Source: Dugong dugon (lineage: Eukaryota > Chordata > Mammalia > Sirenia > Dugongidae). From it: a DNA stretch of 64,000 nucleotides. Below the pieces are notes generated by a model. The model ran no database searches. It was given only the letters and a program-made list of their open reading frames with translations, and was not told the DNA's origin. Below are positions 17,720 to 28,674 of the stretch, piece by piece. A program made the translations under genes and the position numbers. Positions within the stretch are counted from its first letter, which is position 1; every line of letters begins with the position of its first letter. The stretch lies in contig CM057461.1 of NCBI GenBank assembly GCA_030035585.1, positions 173,053,624 to 173,117,623 of the forward strand. The letters run 5' to 3'.

Positions 17720-20700
17720 TTACAATAGAGGTCTCATACAATATTTGTCCTTTTGTGATTGACTTATTTCACTCAGCATAATGTCCTCCAGTTTCATCCA
17801 TGTTATGAGATGGTTCACAGATTCATTGTTTTTCTTTCTCGTTGCATAGTACTCCATTGTGTGTATGTACCATAGTTTGTTTATCCATTCATCTGTTGAT
17901 GGGCATCTAGGTTGTTTCCATCATTTTGCTATTGTGAACAATGCTGCAATGAACATAGGGGTGCATATGCCTATTCGAGTGATGACTCTTATTTCTCTAG
18001 GATATATTTCTAGGAGTGGGATTGCTGGATCGAATGCTATGTCTATTTCTAGCTTTCTGAGGAAGTGTCATATCATTTTCCAAAATGGTTGTATCATTTT
18101 GCATTCCCACTAGTAGTGCATAAGTGTTCTGATCTCCCGCAGCCCCTCCAACATTTGTTATTTCCAGTGTTTTTGATTCATGCCAGTAATGCCAGGGTGA
18201 GATGGTATCTCATTGTGGTTTTAACTTGCATTTCTCTAATGGCTAGTGATTGCAAGCATTTCCTCATGTGTCTGTTGGCCATTTGAATGTCTTCTTTGGT
18301 GAAGTGTCTGTTCATTTCCTTTGCCCATTTTTTAATAGGATTATTTGTCTGTTTGTTGTAGAGGTGTTGGATTTTCTTGTAGATTATGGAGATTAGATTA
18401 TGGAGATTAGAACTTTGCCTGATTTGTACTGTCCAAAATTTTTTTCCCAGTCTGTATGTTCTCTTTTTACTCTTTTGGTGAAGTCTTTTGAAGAGCATAG
18501 GTGTTTGATTTTTAGAAGATCCCAGTTATCTAGCTTATCTATTGGGTTTTGTGCATTGATGGTTATGGTTTGTATCCTGTTAATGCCATGTATTAAGGCC
18601 TGAAGTGTTGGTCCTACTTTGTCTTCTATGAAGTTTATAGTTTTAGGCTTTATAATCAGGTCTTTGATCGATTTTGAAGTAGTTTTTGTATACAGTGTGA
18701 GGTATGGGTCCTGTTTCATTTTTTTGCAGATGGATATCCAGTTTTGCCAGCACCATTTGTTAAAAAGACTGTCTTTTCCCTATTGGATGGACTTTGGGCC
18801 CTTGTGGAAGATCAGGTGACCGTAGGTGGATGGATTTACATCTGGGTTCTCAATTCTGTTCCATTGGTCAATGTAGCTGTCGTTGTACCAGTAGCAGGCT
18901 GTTTTGACTATTGTAGCTGTATAGTAGGTTCTGAAGTCAGGTAGTGTGAGTCCTCCAACTTTATTCTTCTTTTTCAGTAGTGCTTTACTTATTCGGGGCT
19001 TCTTCCCTTCCCATATAAAGTTAATGATCAGTTTTTCCATCTCTTTGAAGAATGTTGTTGGTATTTGGATTGGGATTGCGTTGTATTTGTAAGTTGCTTT
19101 GGGTAGAATTGTCATTTTCACAATGTGAGCATGGTATGTTTTTCTATTTATGTAGATCCCTTTGGGTTTCTTGCAGTAGTGTTTTGTGGTTTTCTTTGTA
19201 TACGTCTTTTACATCCCTGGTTAGATTTGTGCCTAAGTATTTTATTTTTTTAGGGGCTATTATAAATGGTATTGTTTTCCTGATTTCCTTTTCATCGTTC
19301 TCCTTATTGGTGTATAGGAATCCAACTGATTTTTGTATGTTTACCTTTTATCCTGCTACTCTGCTGAATCTTTCTATTAGTTCCAGTAGAATTCTCGTGG
19401 AGTCTTTAGGGTTTTCTGTGTATAGTATCATATCATCTGCAAACAGGGACAGTTTAACTTCTTCATTACCAATTTGGATGCCCTTTATTTCTTTTTCTTG
19501 CCTTATTGCTCTAGCTAGAACTTCCAGCACAATGTTAAATAGGAGTGGTGATAAAGGGTATCCTTGTCTTGTTTCAGTTCTCAAGGGGAATGTTTTCAGC
19601 CTCTTTCCTTTAAGAATAATGTTGACCATTGGTTTTGCATAGATGCCCTTTATTATTTTGAGAAATTTTGCTTCTATACCTATTTTATTGAGAGTTTTTA
19701 TCAGGAATGGGTGTTGGACTTTGTCGAATGCCTTTTCTGCATCAATTGAGATGATCATGTGATTCTTTTCTTTCCTTTTATTTATGTGGTGGATTACGTT
19801 GATTGATTTTCTAATGTTGAACCATCCTTGCATACCTGGTATGAATCCTACTTGGTCGTGGTGTATTACATTTTTGATACGATGCTGAATTCTATTGGCT
19901 AGAATTTTGTTCAGAATTTTTGCATCTATATTCATGAGAAATATTGGCCTGTAATTTTCTTTTTTTGTGGCATCTTTGCCTGGTTTTGGAATTAGGGATA
20001 TGCTGGCTTCATAGAATGAATTTGGAAGTGTTGCTTCCTTTTCTATGCTCTGAAATAGCTTGAGTAGTACTGGTACAAGCTCTTCTGTGAATGTTTTATT
20101 GAATTCTCCAGTGAAGCCATCTGGGCCAGGGTTTTTTTTTTTTGTTAAGAGTTTTTTTAGTTACCTTTTCAATCTCTTCTCTTGTTATGGGTCTGTTCAG
20201 ATTTTCAACATCACTTTGTTGTAGTTTGGATAGGTAGTGTGATTCTAGAATTTTATCTATTTCCTCTAGGTTTTCAAATTTGTTGGAGTATAGTTTTTCA
20301 TAATATTCTGTTATGATCCTTTTTATTTCATTTGGGTCTGTTGTAATGTCCCCCATTTCATTTCTTATTTGGGTTATGTGTCCTCTCCTGTTTTTCTTTT
20401 GTCAGTCTGGCCAGTGGTTTGTCAATTTTGTTGATTCTCTCAAAGAACCAACTTTTGGTTTTGTTATTTCTTTCTATTGTTTTTCTGTTCTCTATCTCAT
20501 TTATTTCTGCTCTGATCTTTATGATTTCCTTTCTTCTGGTTGCTGTGGGCTTTTTTTACTGTTCTCTTTCTATTTGTTTGAGTTGTGTGGTTAATGCTTT
20601 GATTTTGTCCGTTTCTTCTTTTTTGATGTGTGCATCTATTGCTATAAATTTTCCTCTGAGGACTGCCTTTGCCGTGTCCCAAAGGTTTTGGTATGATGTA

Positions 20701-21529
20701 TTTTCATTCTCATTTGATTCTAGGAATTTTTTGATTCCCTCTCTGATTTCTTGTGTTACCCACTGATGTGTAAGCAGGCTATCATTCAGTTTCTATGTAG
20801 CTGATTTTTTTCCCTTGCTCTTTCTATTGTTAATTTCTACCTTGATGGCATTGTGGTCAGAGAAGATACTTTGAATTATCTCAACGTTTTGGATCTTGTT
20901 TAGGATTGCTCTGTGGCCTAAGATGTGGTCTATTCTGGAGAACATTCCATGTGCATTGGAGAAGAATGTGTACTTTGCAGCGGTTGGATGGAGTGTTCTA
21001 TATATGTCTATGAGGTCAAGTTGGCTGATTGTGCCCTTTAGGTCTTCTGTATCTTTGCAGAGTTTCTTCTTAGTTGTTCTGTCCTTTAGTGAGAGTGGTG
21101 TGTTGAAGTCTCCTACTATTATTGTGGAACTGTCAATTTCTCTTTTTAGTGTTGTTAGAGTTTGTTTTATGTATTTGGGAGCCCTGTCATTGGGTGCGTA
21201 GATGTTTATTATGGTTATGTCTTCATGATGGATCGTCCCCTTAATCATTATATAGAGTCCTTTGTCTTTTATGGTGGATTTCATTTTAAGTCTATTTTAT
21301 TTGAGATTAGTTTTGCCACTCCTGCTCTTTTTTGGTAGTTGTTAGCTTGATATATTTTTTTCCAAGCTTTTACTTTTAATAAATTCACATCCTTGTTTCT
21401 AAGGTGTGTCTCTTGTAGACAGTATATTGATGGATCCTGTTTTCTTATCCATTCTGTCACTCTCCATCTCTTTATGGGTCCTTTTACATTCAGTGTAATT
21501 ATTGATAGATGTGAGTTTGTTGCAGTCAT
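17720..21529 (-). pseudogene. L1 ORF2 remnant (endonuclease and reverse transcriptase)
   Basis: Read on minus it begins MTATNSHLSIITLNVKGPIK. It has the endonuclease motifs LQETHL, VGDFNTPLS and SDHNA, then reverse-transcriptase motifs including [14 protein letters not shown] and the catalytic FADDMI near 19410-19440. The cysteine-containing C-terminal region runs to a TAA at 17720-17722. ORF2 would normally be a single frame of about 1250 codons. Here it is split into frames 21529-21281, 21284-20793, 20356-20096, 19935-19348, 19121-18780 and smaller ones, with a frameshift at the homopolymer near 20131-20142. It supplied target cleavage and cDNA synthesis in the ancestral element and is dead now. 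Confidence 0.95.
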
Positions 21530-21956
21530 TTTGTAGTGCTTTTTTTTTTGTGGTGGTGACGTTTTCTTTGTTCTTCTTACTGTTTTGTGCTGAGTTACTT
21601 TTGTTTGTGGATTTTTTCTTCATTTCTTTTGTTTTTGTAGGTTTTGTTTTTGCTGAGACTTTATGTTTTTTCTCTTTATTTTTATGAGTATGTTTATTAA
21701 GTTTCTTTTTGGGTTACCATGAAATTTACCCTTATCTTTCTAAGTTTGAAGCAGTCTATTATTACTTGGTATCGCCTTGCCTTCCTCTCCATTAGAAGGT
21801 TGTATACCTATGCGGTTTATTCCCTCTTTTATTGTTCTGATGTTGTTGCCATTTACTGATTAACTCCTCTGATTCCCTGTTGTATTTCTTTTGGTTTTGG
21901 ATAATCCTCGAGAGTTCATTTCCTAGATTGGTATCTGGCTGGTACGATCCTGCGTC

Positions 21957-22993
21957 CTAGATTCTGCCTGTGAGCTGAAGTTGTTTGTTTTCAGATGAAA
22001 GGACTCCCTTTAATAATTCTTGTAAGTTTGGTTTGGTTTTTACATATTACCTTAATTTCTGTTTATCTGGAAATATCCTAATTTCACCATCATATTTGAA
22101 TGAGAGTTTTGCAGGATGTATTATTCTTGGCTAGCAAGTTTTTCCTTTCAGGGTTTTATATATGTCATCCCATTGCCTTCTTGCCTGCATGGTTTCTGCC
22201 GAATAGTCTGAGCCTAGTCTTATTGTTTCTCCTCTGTATGTGACTTCTTGTTTTTCACAAGCTGCTCTCAGAATTCTTTGTCTTTTGTTTTGGCGAGTGT
22301 GATTATGTTATGCCTTGGTGATTTGTTTTTGGGGTCTATCCTATATGGGGTTCGCTGAGCTTCTTGGATGGCCAACTTTTCATCTTTCATGATACTGGGG
22401 ATGTTTTCTGTCAGTAGTTCTTCAATGATCCTTTCTGTGTTTTCTGTTTTCTCCCCCTGTTCTGGAACTCCAATCACTCGAAAATTTTTGCTTTTGATTG
22501 TATCCCACATAACTCTCAGAGTCTCTTCATTTTCCTTTGTTCTTTTTTCTGAGTTTTCCTCAAACAGAGTTGTATGCAAGTGTTTGTCTTCAATTCCACT
22601 GATCCTGTCTTCCAGTGTTTCAGATCTGCTCCTCAGCCCTTCTATGACACCATTCATTTCTGAAATCTTGTTGTTTATCTTTTGGATTTCTAATTGTTGT
22701 TTTTGTGTAATTTCTAGTTGTGAAATTATTTTGGCATTTTGTTCCTGCATTATTTTCCTGAATTCTTCCAATTTATTTTCCACGATTTTGTCTATTTTTT
22801 CCTCATTTTTGTCTGCTTTTTGCTTCAACTCTTGGAGAATTCTGAGTATTAGAGATTTGAATTCCCTATCAGGTAGTTCTAGTACCTTTTCTTCCTCTGG
22901 AAAGTCATCTGGTGTTTTATTTTGGATGCCTACTGGAACTATCTTGTCCTGTTTTTGTAAATGTTTTGGTATTGTCTGCTGTCTTCGGGGCAT
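21957..22993 (-). pseudogene. L1 ORF1 remnant (RNA-binding chaperone)
   Basis: On minus it opens MPRRQQTIPKHLQKQDKIVP. A long coiled coil follows (residues about 50-150, heptads rich in E, K, I and L), then the RRM start with FRVIGVPE and the C-terminal domain with AIQEAQRTP and KSPRHNIITLAKTKDKE. A frameshift near 22268-22275 leads to an immediate stop. In the shifted frame the C-terminal domain continues (RAACEKQEVTYRGETIRLGS) to a TAG, then again through HPAKLSFKYDGEI. At least three lesions make it non-functional. Confidence 0.92.
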
Positions 22994-24878
22994 TCAGTAG
23001 TTATTTTTCTCATTTTTTGATTGTAGATTTATTTGTTTCATCCTTTTTTTTTTTATTTGGCTATGTCTGAGCAGGTGGGCTGTGTGTTGTTTGTTGTTTG
23101 CTCATCTTCTCCAATTGGCAGGGTTGGTCACTCAGATATGGTACAGCAGCGGAGGTTTAGCTGAAGAGGAGTTACTGGGATGGGTTGTTTGTGGCACTTA
23201 CTGCAGCCACCATGGCGGGTCAGTAATCAGAGCAGGGCAGGTTCCAGTAAGCCATGCCTGTGCTGGTTGATGGTGTGATGTTAAGCGCACAGTGCAGGTA
23301 GGCAGGATGCTGCAGGGAGGTTGTTATGTGTGGAGCTAAGATGGATATGGGAGAGAGGAGAGAGGAACAGGAGCCAAAAACATACAAACAAACAAAAAAG
23401 AGTGCTAGGGGGAGCGTGCTGTTGGAGTGGGGAGATAAGAGACTATGAAATGGAGAAAAACAAAAAGGGGAAGAAGAAGAAAAAAACAAAGAAAAGAATG
23501 TATAAATAAAAATCAGAAAGGAAAAAGAACAGAAAAGCTCTCAGGGAGCCCAGTAGTGTAGCTATGAGGTTTGGGGAAGTTGTTCTCAGGTGTTGCAGTA
23601 CAGCCTGGCTAGAAAGCATAGAGGTATTCAGCACCAGGTATTCAGGGAAAAGAAAGAGAAAGAAGGTATATATAGATGAGAAAGTGAGTAATGAAGAAAG
23701 ACAAAAAGGGAAAAAGAGGGAATATAAAAGAAAACAAATTAAAAAAAAAAATAACAAGAAAAGTCCCCCAAAAAACAGAAAAGAAAAAAAAACCCACGAA
23801 AAAAGAAATACCTTCAGGGATCCCTCTGGGCGTTTGCGCATGCCGAGGGGGTAGGCTCTGAGCCACGCAGCACCGCCCAGCCAGAACGTGCTCCCAACTC
23901 AAGAAAAGGAAAAGAAAACACACAAACAATTCAAAACAAAGAAACAAACAAAAGCTCCGGGATCCCACCAGTGTAGCAGTCCAGATCGGGAAGCAGCTCC
24001 ACACTCGAACAGAGCTCCGCAACCCCTCAGGAAGAAGCAAAGGTGGCACACGGAGCCACGTATTTGAGCAAAAGGAGGAGGAGGTGGTGAGAGGTAAGGA
24101 AGAAATCAAAAGAAGTGGAAAAAAAGCAACAACAAATGGCACTCAGAGAGCCAGCCAGTGCGGGCGGATGGAATCCAAGCGGCTGGTGCTTCCTGGACAA
24201 GAGACTGTGGCTGCGGGAAGCGGAGGGGGCTGAGTTGGGGTGAAGAAGGGTGGAGGGTGGGGAAGCATATATTGCAAATTACTGGAGCTCCGCAGCCCCT
24301 CAGGAAGAAGTAAAGATGGCACCTGGAGCCAGGTATTTGAGCCAAAGGAGTGGGAGGTAGTGAAAGGTAAGGAAGAAATCAAAGAAGTGGAAAAAAAGCC
24401 ACACCAGCAGCCAACAAATGGCACTCAGAGAGCTGGCCAGTGTGGGCAGGTGGAATCCAAGCAGCTGGTGCTTCCTGGGCAAGAGACTGTGGCTGCGGGA
24501 AGCAGAGGAGGCTGAGTGGGGGTGACGAAGGGTGGGGGGTGGGAAAGCGTATATCACAAATTACCAGTTGTTCTGTCTCCCGCTGGAAGCTCTGTGAAGC
24601 TGCTTTCTCTACTCCGTTTGCTAGTCTTTGATAGGAGACCAAGATGGCGGATCCACACTGCGTCAGCTGGGAGGGGACCTCTGCATGAATCTCTCCTCGC
24701 TCTCCATTCTCTGTCAGTTTTCTGACTCCATTGGTGCTTGGCTGAGTTCTTTATCTCTTCATTTCATGTTTTAGGGTTTCAGGATTGCTGTTTTCTCTGT
24801 TTGGCTTAGTTTTTTGGATCTTTGCTGTGGAGGGACCGCGTGGTGCTTCTGCCTAGAGTGCCATTTTGCCCAAATGCT
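22994..24878 (-). promoter_or_regulatory. L1 5' UTR / promoter region with two tandem units
   Basis: 1.9 kb from the 5' end of the L1 to the ORF1 start. It holds two tandem copies of a unit of about 273-282 bp (24012-24284 and 24285-24566) and three YY1-like ATGG cores: near the extreme 5' end (24858-24874, minus reading gcaaaatggcact), at 24639-24650 (plus ccaagatggcgg) and at 23206-23219 (plus gccaccatggcggg). An internal pol II promoter is expected from L1 biology; whether this copy is active cannot be seen. Confidence 0.75.
24012..24566 (-). repeat. Tandem duplication (monomer-like) in L1 5' UTR
   Basis: Unit 1 begins gagctccgcaacccctcagg at 24012 and unit 2 gagctccgcagcccctcagg at 24285. 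Shared phrases in order include tatttgag, gtaaggaagaaatcaaa, ggcactcagagag, gctggtgcttcctgg and agagactgtggctgcgggaa. Similarity looks high by eye. Unit 2 carries a small insertion (about 10 nt, around cacaccagca). Confidence 0.9.
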
Positions 24879-24893
24879 CAAATGTAGAGTTTT
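24879..24893. repeat. L1 target-site duplication, right copy
   Basis: caaatgtagagtttt, matching 16483-16497 at 14 of 15 positions. It marks the exact 5' end of the L1. Confidence 0.85.
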
Positions 24894-24917
24894 CGAGTAC
24901 CAGTATGCATGAACCTC

Positions 24918-24990
24918 TCTCTCTATATCTATCTATCATCTATCTATCCATCTATCATCTATCTTATCTTATCTCTGTCTCATCTCTATC
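24918..24990. repeat. (TCTA)n/(TCTT)n tetranucleotide repeat
   Basis: An impure array of tcta/atct units, 25 nt downstream of the right L1 duplication. Confidence 0.9.
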
Positions 24991-25229
24991 TCTGATGGCC
25001 AATATAGGAGCTCTTAGTCTATGTCTAGGTATCTAAAGTGGTTAGAGCACAGAACAAGAGACTATTTATGGATTCAGTTTTAATTTTGGCCTTCATTTGC
25101 CCTATGACACAGACTACAGACTAAACTCAGACCAGTCATTACAGAAATCTATGCCACTAATCACAGAAAATACACAGGGAAAAAGAAAAAAGATATTTTA
25201 CTGGTCAATCGTAGTCCCACATAAAAGGC

Positions 25230-25259
25230 AGAATTATTATTATTATTATTATTATTATA
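25230..25259. repeat. (ATT)n trinucleotide repeat
   Basis: About ten uninterrupted att units. Confidence 0.95.
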
Positions 25260-25664
25260 TTGATTTCCTGAAGTTTCCAAGGTATTAATGGAAGATTTTA
25301 AAGTAATGACAGATAAGGAACAACTTGACCTTTTAAATTAAAATGTCTTACCAGTTGCAAAACACCAAGTACTATTTTTCCCTCCTTCATAGTTGTTTTA
25401 AACCTTAATTTTTTCTATCATTCCTTTTTATGCATAATAGAATGGAAACTCAACTGCTATAGAAAGCTGTGTTAGTAGGGTTTCAACCAGGTAAAGAACT
25501 GTTATTTGGTTTACATTTCATAGGAAATGTCCCTTTTTATAATGTTCACAGTAAAATTTATAGGCCAAAGAAAATGGGAGATTTTTATAATGTTTTCATT
25601 TGTGGATTATTATCTGAGGGGTTTTTGTCATCAGTGAATATTTAATACCTTGCATTTAGTTCAA

Positions 25665-25850
25665 ATCTAGTTAGCAAACATTTCCCGAGTTCTTACTATG
25701 TGCAAGACCCTGGGGATGATAAAACAGAGCTAGTTGTAATATAATGTGAATTAAACTGTGGTAAAAGTTAAAATACCACATTTTACATGTAGATACTATG
25801 AGAATGTAGTAAGTAGAGTAGGTTTAGGGAAGGCCATAATAGTTACTCCA
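25665..25850 (-). mobile_element. L2-like fragment, antisense
   Basis: agcaaacatttcccgagttc followed by ttactatgtgcaagaccctg and gggatgataaaacagagcta fits the reverse complement of the L2 3' end. The right-hand boundary is vague. Confidence 0.6.
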
Positions 25851-27248
25851 CTGAAAAATGATAAAATTTTCACTTAAGGAATGTGAAATTAAATAACATA
25901 AAAGTACCAAAAACACAAATTTTGGGCACTTAAAGTTATGCATTTTTTTGTTATCATATATCATTATCATATTATCTTTTATTAAATCGATCATTATATA
26001 CTGTGTGCTTAAAATTAATAAACATTTATGGTGAGCTACTTGTAGAACTAGTTACTTTGGGACCAAAGTTCAAAGATAATTTGGAGACAGAATAAGGACC
26101 ACATGCAAATTTTATTATATATCCCATAAATATTTTCTTAATTGTGTAGCACCATAACCTGTATTATTTCTGGCAGTCTCTCCCAGCCTAGGCTAGAAAA
26201 TCTGTAAACATATTGTCTGACTTTTCAAGATGCCACTATGACTGTCAAATTACATATCTGAATTTGACTAACATTTTATCTCTGCTTTTGTGACTCTTTC
26301 CTTATTTCTGATGAAATTTGGAACAACATGAAAAGGTTATCTGTTTGGGTTTAGTGATCTTTGAATACATATCATGTCACACAGTTGACATGAAGATTTC
26401 CTAAACTGACACTAACGGAAACTCAAGTCTATTTGAGGAATCCTGGAAGTTTATCGAAGGCAACATTATGACTGTTATTACTTTGAATTGGAGACCAAAA
26501 ATGTATAGCAATCTATTATTTTGTGGAAAGATTCAAAGATAATGTTTATCCAGCGAAAATAACTGGGTAGACTGCAAGGCCAGTCCTAGTTCTGACTTGT
26601 GCCTTGTCTAAACTAAATCACCATGTGATTTTTTCTAATTGATTAGTGTACAATCAGCTGTAAAGATTGTGGGAAGACACATTGAATTTGTCACGGACAG
26701 TTTAGTCTCCGCATATATTCAGAATCTCAATCTGTCAGTACTTGTTATGATTCTCAAGGTTCTATTAATATTAATGCTTAGCTATAAAAGAAATCCAACC
26801 TGACTTGAATACCAACTGATACTCATTTAGAAATAGTTCTGATTTTGTGTTAATATATCTCTTCTTTCTCTTCATTTGCTTTCTTTTCTAAAGGACATCT
26901 ACATAAAAGCATAAAAGCAAGATCTTTCTGTAGAAGGTTTATATGTGCCGGCCACACATTCCTTATTTTAATACTATGGTGCATAGCAGATACAGGTGAT
27001 TTCCTCATAAATCTCAGTAAATACAGCTGAATTCCGTAAGTGTTTAAAAAACGGATCCAACATTAATGACTCTGATTATGCCAAAACCATGGAGAGGAGA
27101 AAGGGACAAAAAAGAATTATTGAGTAGACTTCTTCTATTTTTTGTTCTGAAGTTTTTCTGAAAAAAAAAATTCACTCCCATTCTGCTACAGATTAAAAAT
27201 ATATGTAAGCTCTTTCTTTAAATATGAGATCCTAAATGTATGTTACAG

Positions 27249-27425
27249 GTCATGGCTATTGGTCGTACTTTTGAGGAGAGTTTCCAGAAGGCTTTACGAA
27301 TGTGCCACCCGTCTGTGGATGGTTTCACTCCCTGTCTGCCCATGAACAAAGAATGGCCGTCCAACCTAGATCTCAGAAGAGAGCTGGCTGAACCATCCAG
27401 CACCCGGATCTATGCCATTGCCAAG
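27249..27425 (+). CDS. CPS1: CPS1 exon w9: junction to middle helical region
   Basis: 59 codons (human 798-856), starting [20 protein letters not shown] and ending STRIYAIAK at the donor gtaata. VMAIGR-FEE-xQKALR is one of the best-conserved CPSase blocks and closes the first synthetase unit; the rest begins the helical (oligomerisation-type) region. Recalled human differences are I820V, E821D, R826C (FTPCLPMN here), K841R and S844A. The extra cysteine at 826 is the only non-conservative change. Phase 0 both sides. Confidence 0.98.
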
Positions 27426-28674
27426 GTAATATTCGACAAGAGGCCCAGGGCTACTACTTTTTCCAGAATAGTCAGCCTGGACTTTTAAGTAAAACTGAAT
27501 TTCAAAACTCTCTTCAATTCAGAAAATTTTGGAAGTTTTTAAATACCCTTCAATAGTGATAAACTAAAGACTTCTAAGGATTTCATCAAATAATTCTGTA
27601 TTTAGTGAAAAATTATCCTATTTTTATTTGACTTTTGGCCTAGCCTTAAGGACACATGGCAGTTTTAAAAGATAATCACATGCATAAAATGTCCCTTCCC
27701 TTTTTGTAAAATAGTATCAATACTGCCAAGTAGAATTTGATTACCTTGACCTGTCATTTCCTATCACCTTCATTACTTGCTCCTTGAAAATGTGTGAAAT
27801 CGTGTTTTAGAAGGGAAGATGCATAAAATAGTATTAGTACTTAAGACTCCAGAACAATTTTTATTTGCTTGTTTCTCTGTGCTAAACAACAACAGACTAT
27901 AAAGAACCTCTGTGATTATAAGCCTTTTCATGTAATTATTCTATTCGTCTTACTTTTAGAATAAAAAAGCCCAAATTTCTCACTTCCACCCACTAGTTCC
28001 TTTTTATGCAAATTAATGCCATATTAATCTCCTTTCATGTTTACTGTGCTTAGAGTTTTGAAGCTTCGGCTCATCTGATTGTATAAAAGGTGACTTGGGC
28101 ATCTGGGATCTGTCTGGCCAGAAATCCCTGAATGGCTTTTTGACATTTAAGAATGTGCAGGAGTTAATCCTCCAACAGTATCAAGCCATGCTGGGGCTAC
28201 AAAGTCCCGCTGGCCATTTTATGTGTTTGCATGTACATATGGGATGAGTTGATGAAAATATAAATTTTATCTTAAAAGGCAGAGGCCGTCTTTGTAATTT
28301 GCCTTTGTAGCAACAGAAAAAGGCCATTAGTGATTTCGAACGCATTGAAACTTTTCTGCCCATGTATCGAGAGTCCTGGAGAGAGGGGAAGGAGGGAAGG
28401 GATTGCATATAATTTATACTCTCCTCAAAATAACAGTCTCTAAATGCAGAATATTTAAGTCCCATTGAAATTACGGGAGATACTAGTATGTTTTGATGGA
28501 CATTTCTAAATGCTGAGTTTCAAGGTAATAGAGAATTAACATTTTTAGTGGGAAGGGAGGGAGAGAGTAGTGATGAGCAACTATTCTAGGAAATCATGTC
28601 ACCACCTTCTTTACTTAGTGTTTCTATTTTCAGTTTTTTATATAAAAAGCAATCCACATCATATATATATATAT

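Larger units (their letters stand above)
16498..24878 (-). mobile_element. Near full-length L1 LINE, inactive, antisense to CPS1
   Basis: An 8.4-kb LINE-1 read on the minus strand: 5' UTR (24878-22994), ORF1 remnant, ORF2 remnant, long 3' UTR and a terminal T run on + (the A tail). It is flanked by a 15-nt duplication with one mismatch, caagtgtagagtttt (16483-16497) and caaatgtagagtttt (24879-24893), so both ends are real and the copy is not 5' truncated. Both ORFs are broken by frameshifts and stops, so it cannot move by itself. Confidence 0.95.

Noticed and set aside
22368-23000. 210-codon plus-strand frame
   Set aside because: Exact antisense shadow of the L1 ORF1 remnant.
23443-24725. 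Overlapping long frames on both strands in the purine-rich region
   Set aside because: They lie in the L1 5' UTR, with low-complexity K/E/R or F/S/L translations and no conserved motif.
24918-24990. Regularly spaced short repeats as a CRISPR-like array
   Set aside because: A simple TCTA microsatellite in a mammalian intron; no spacers.
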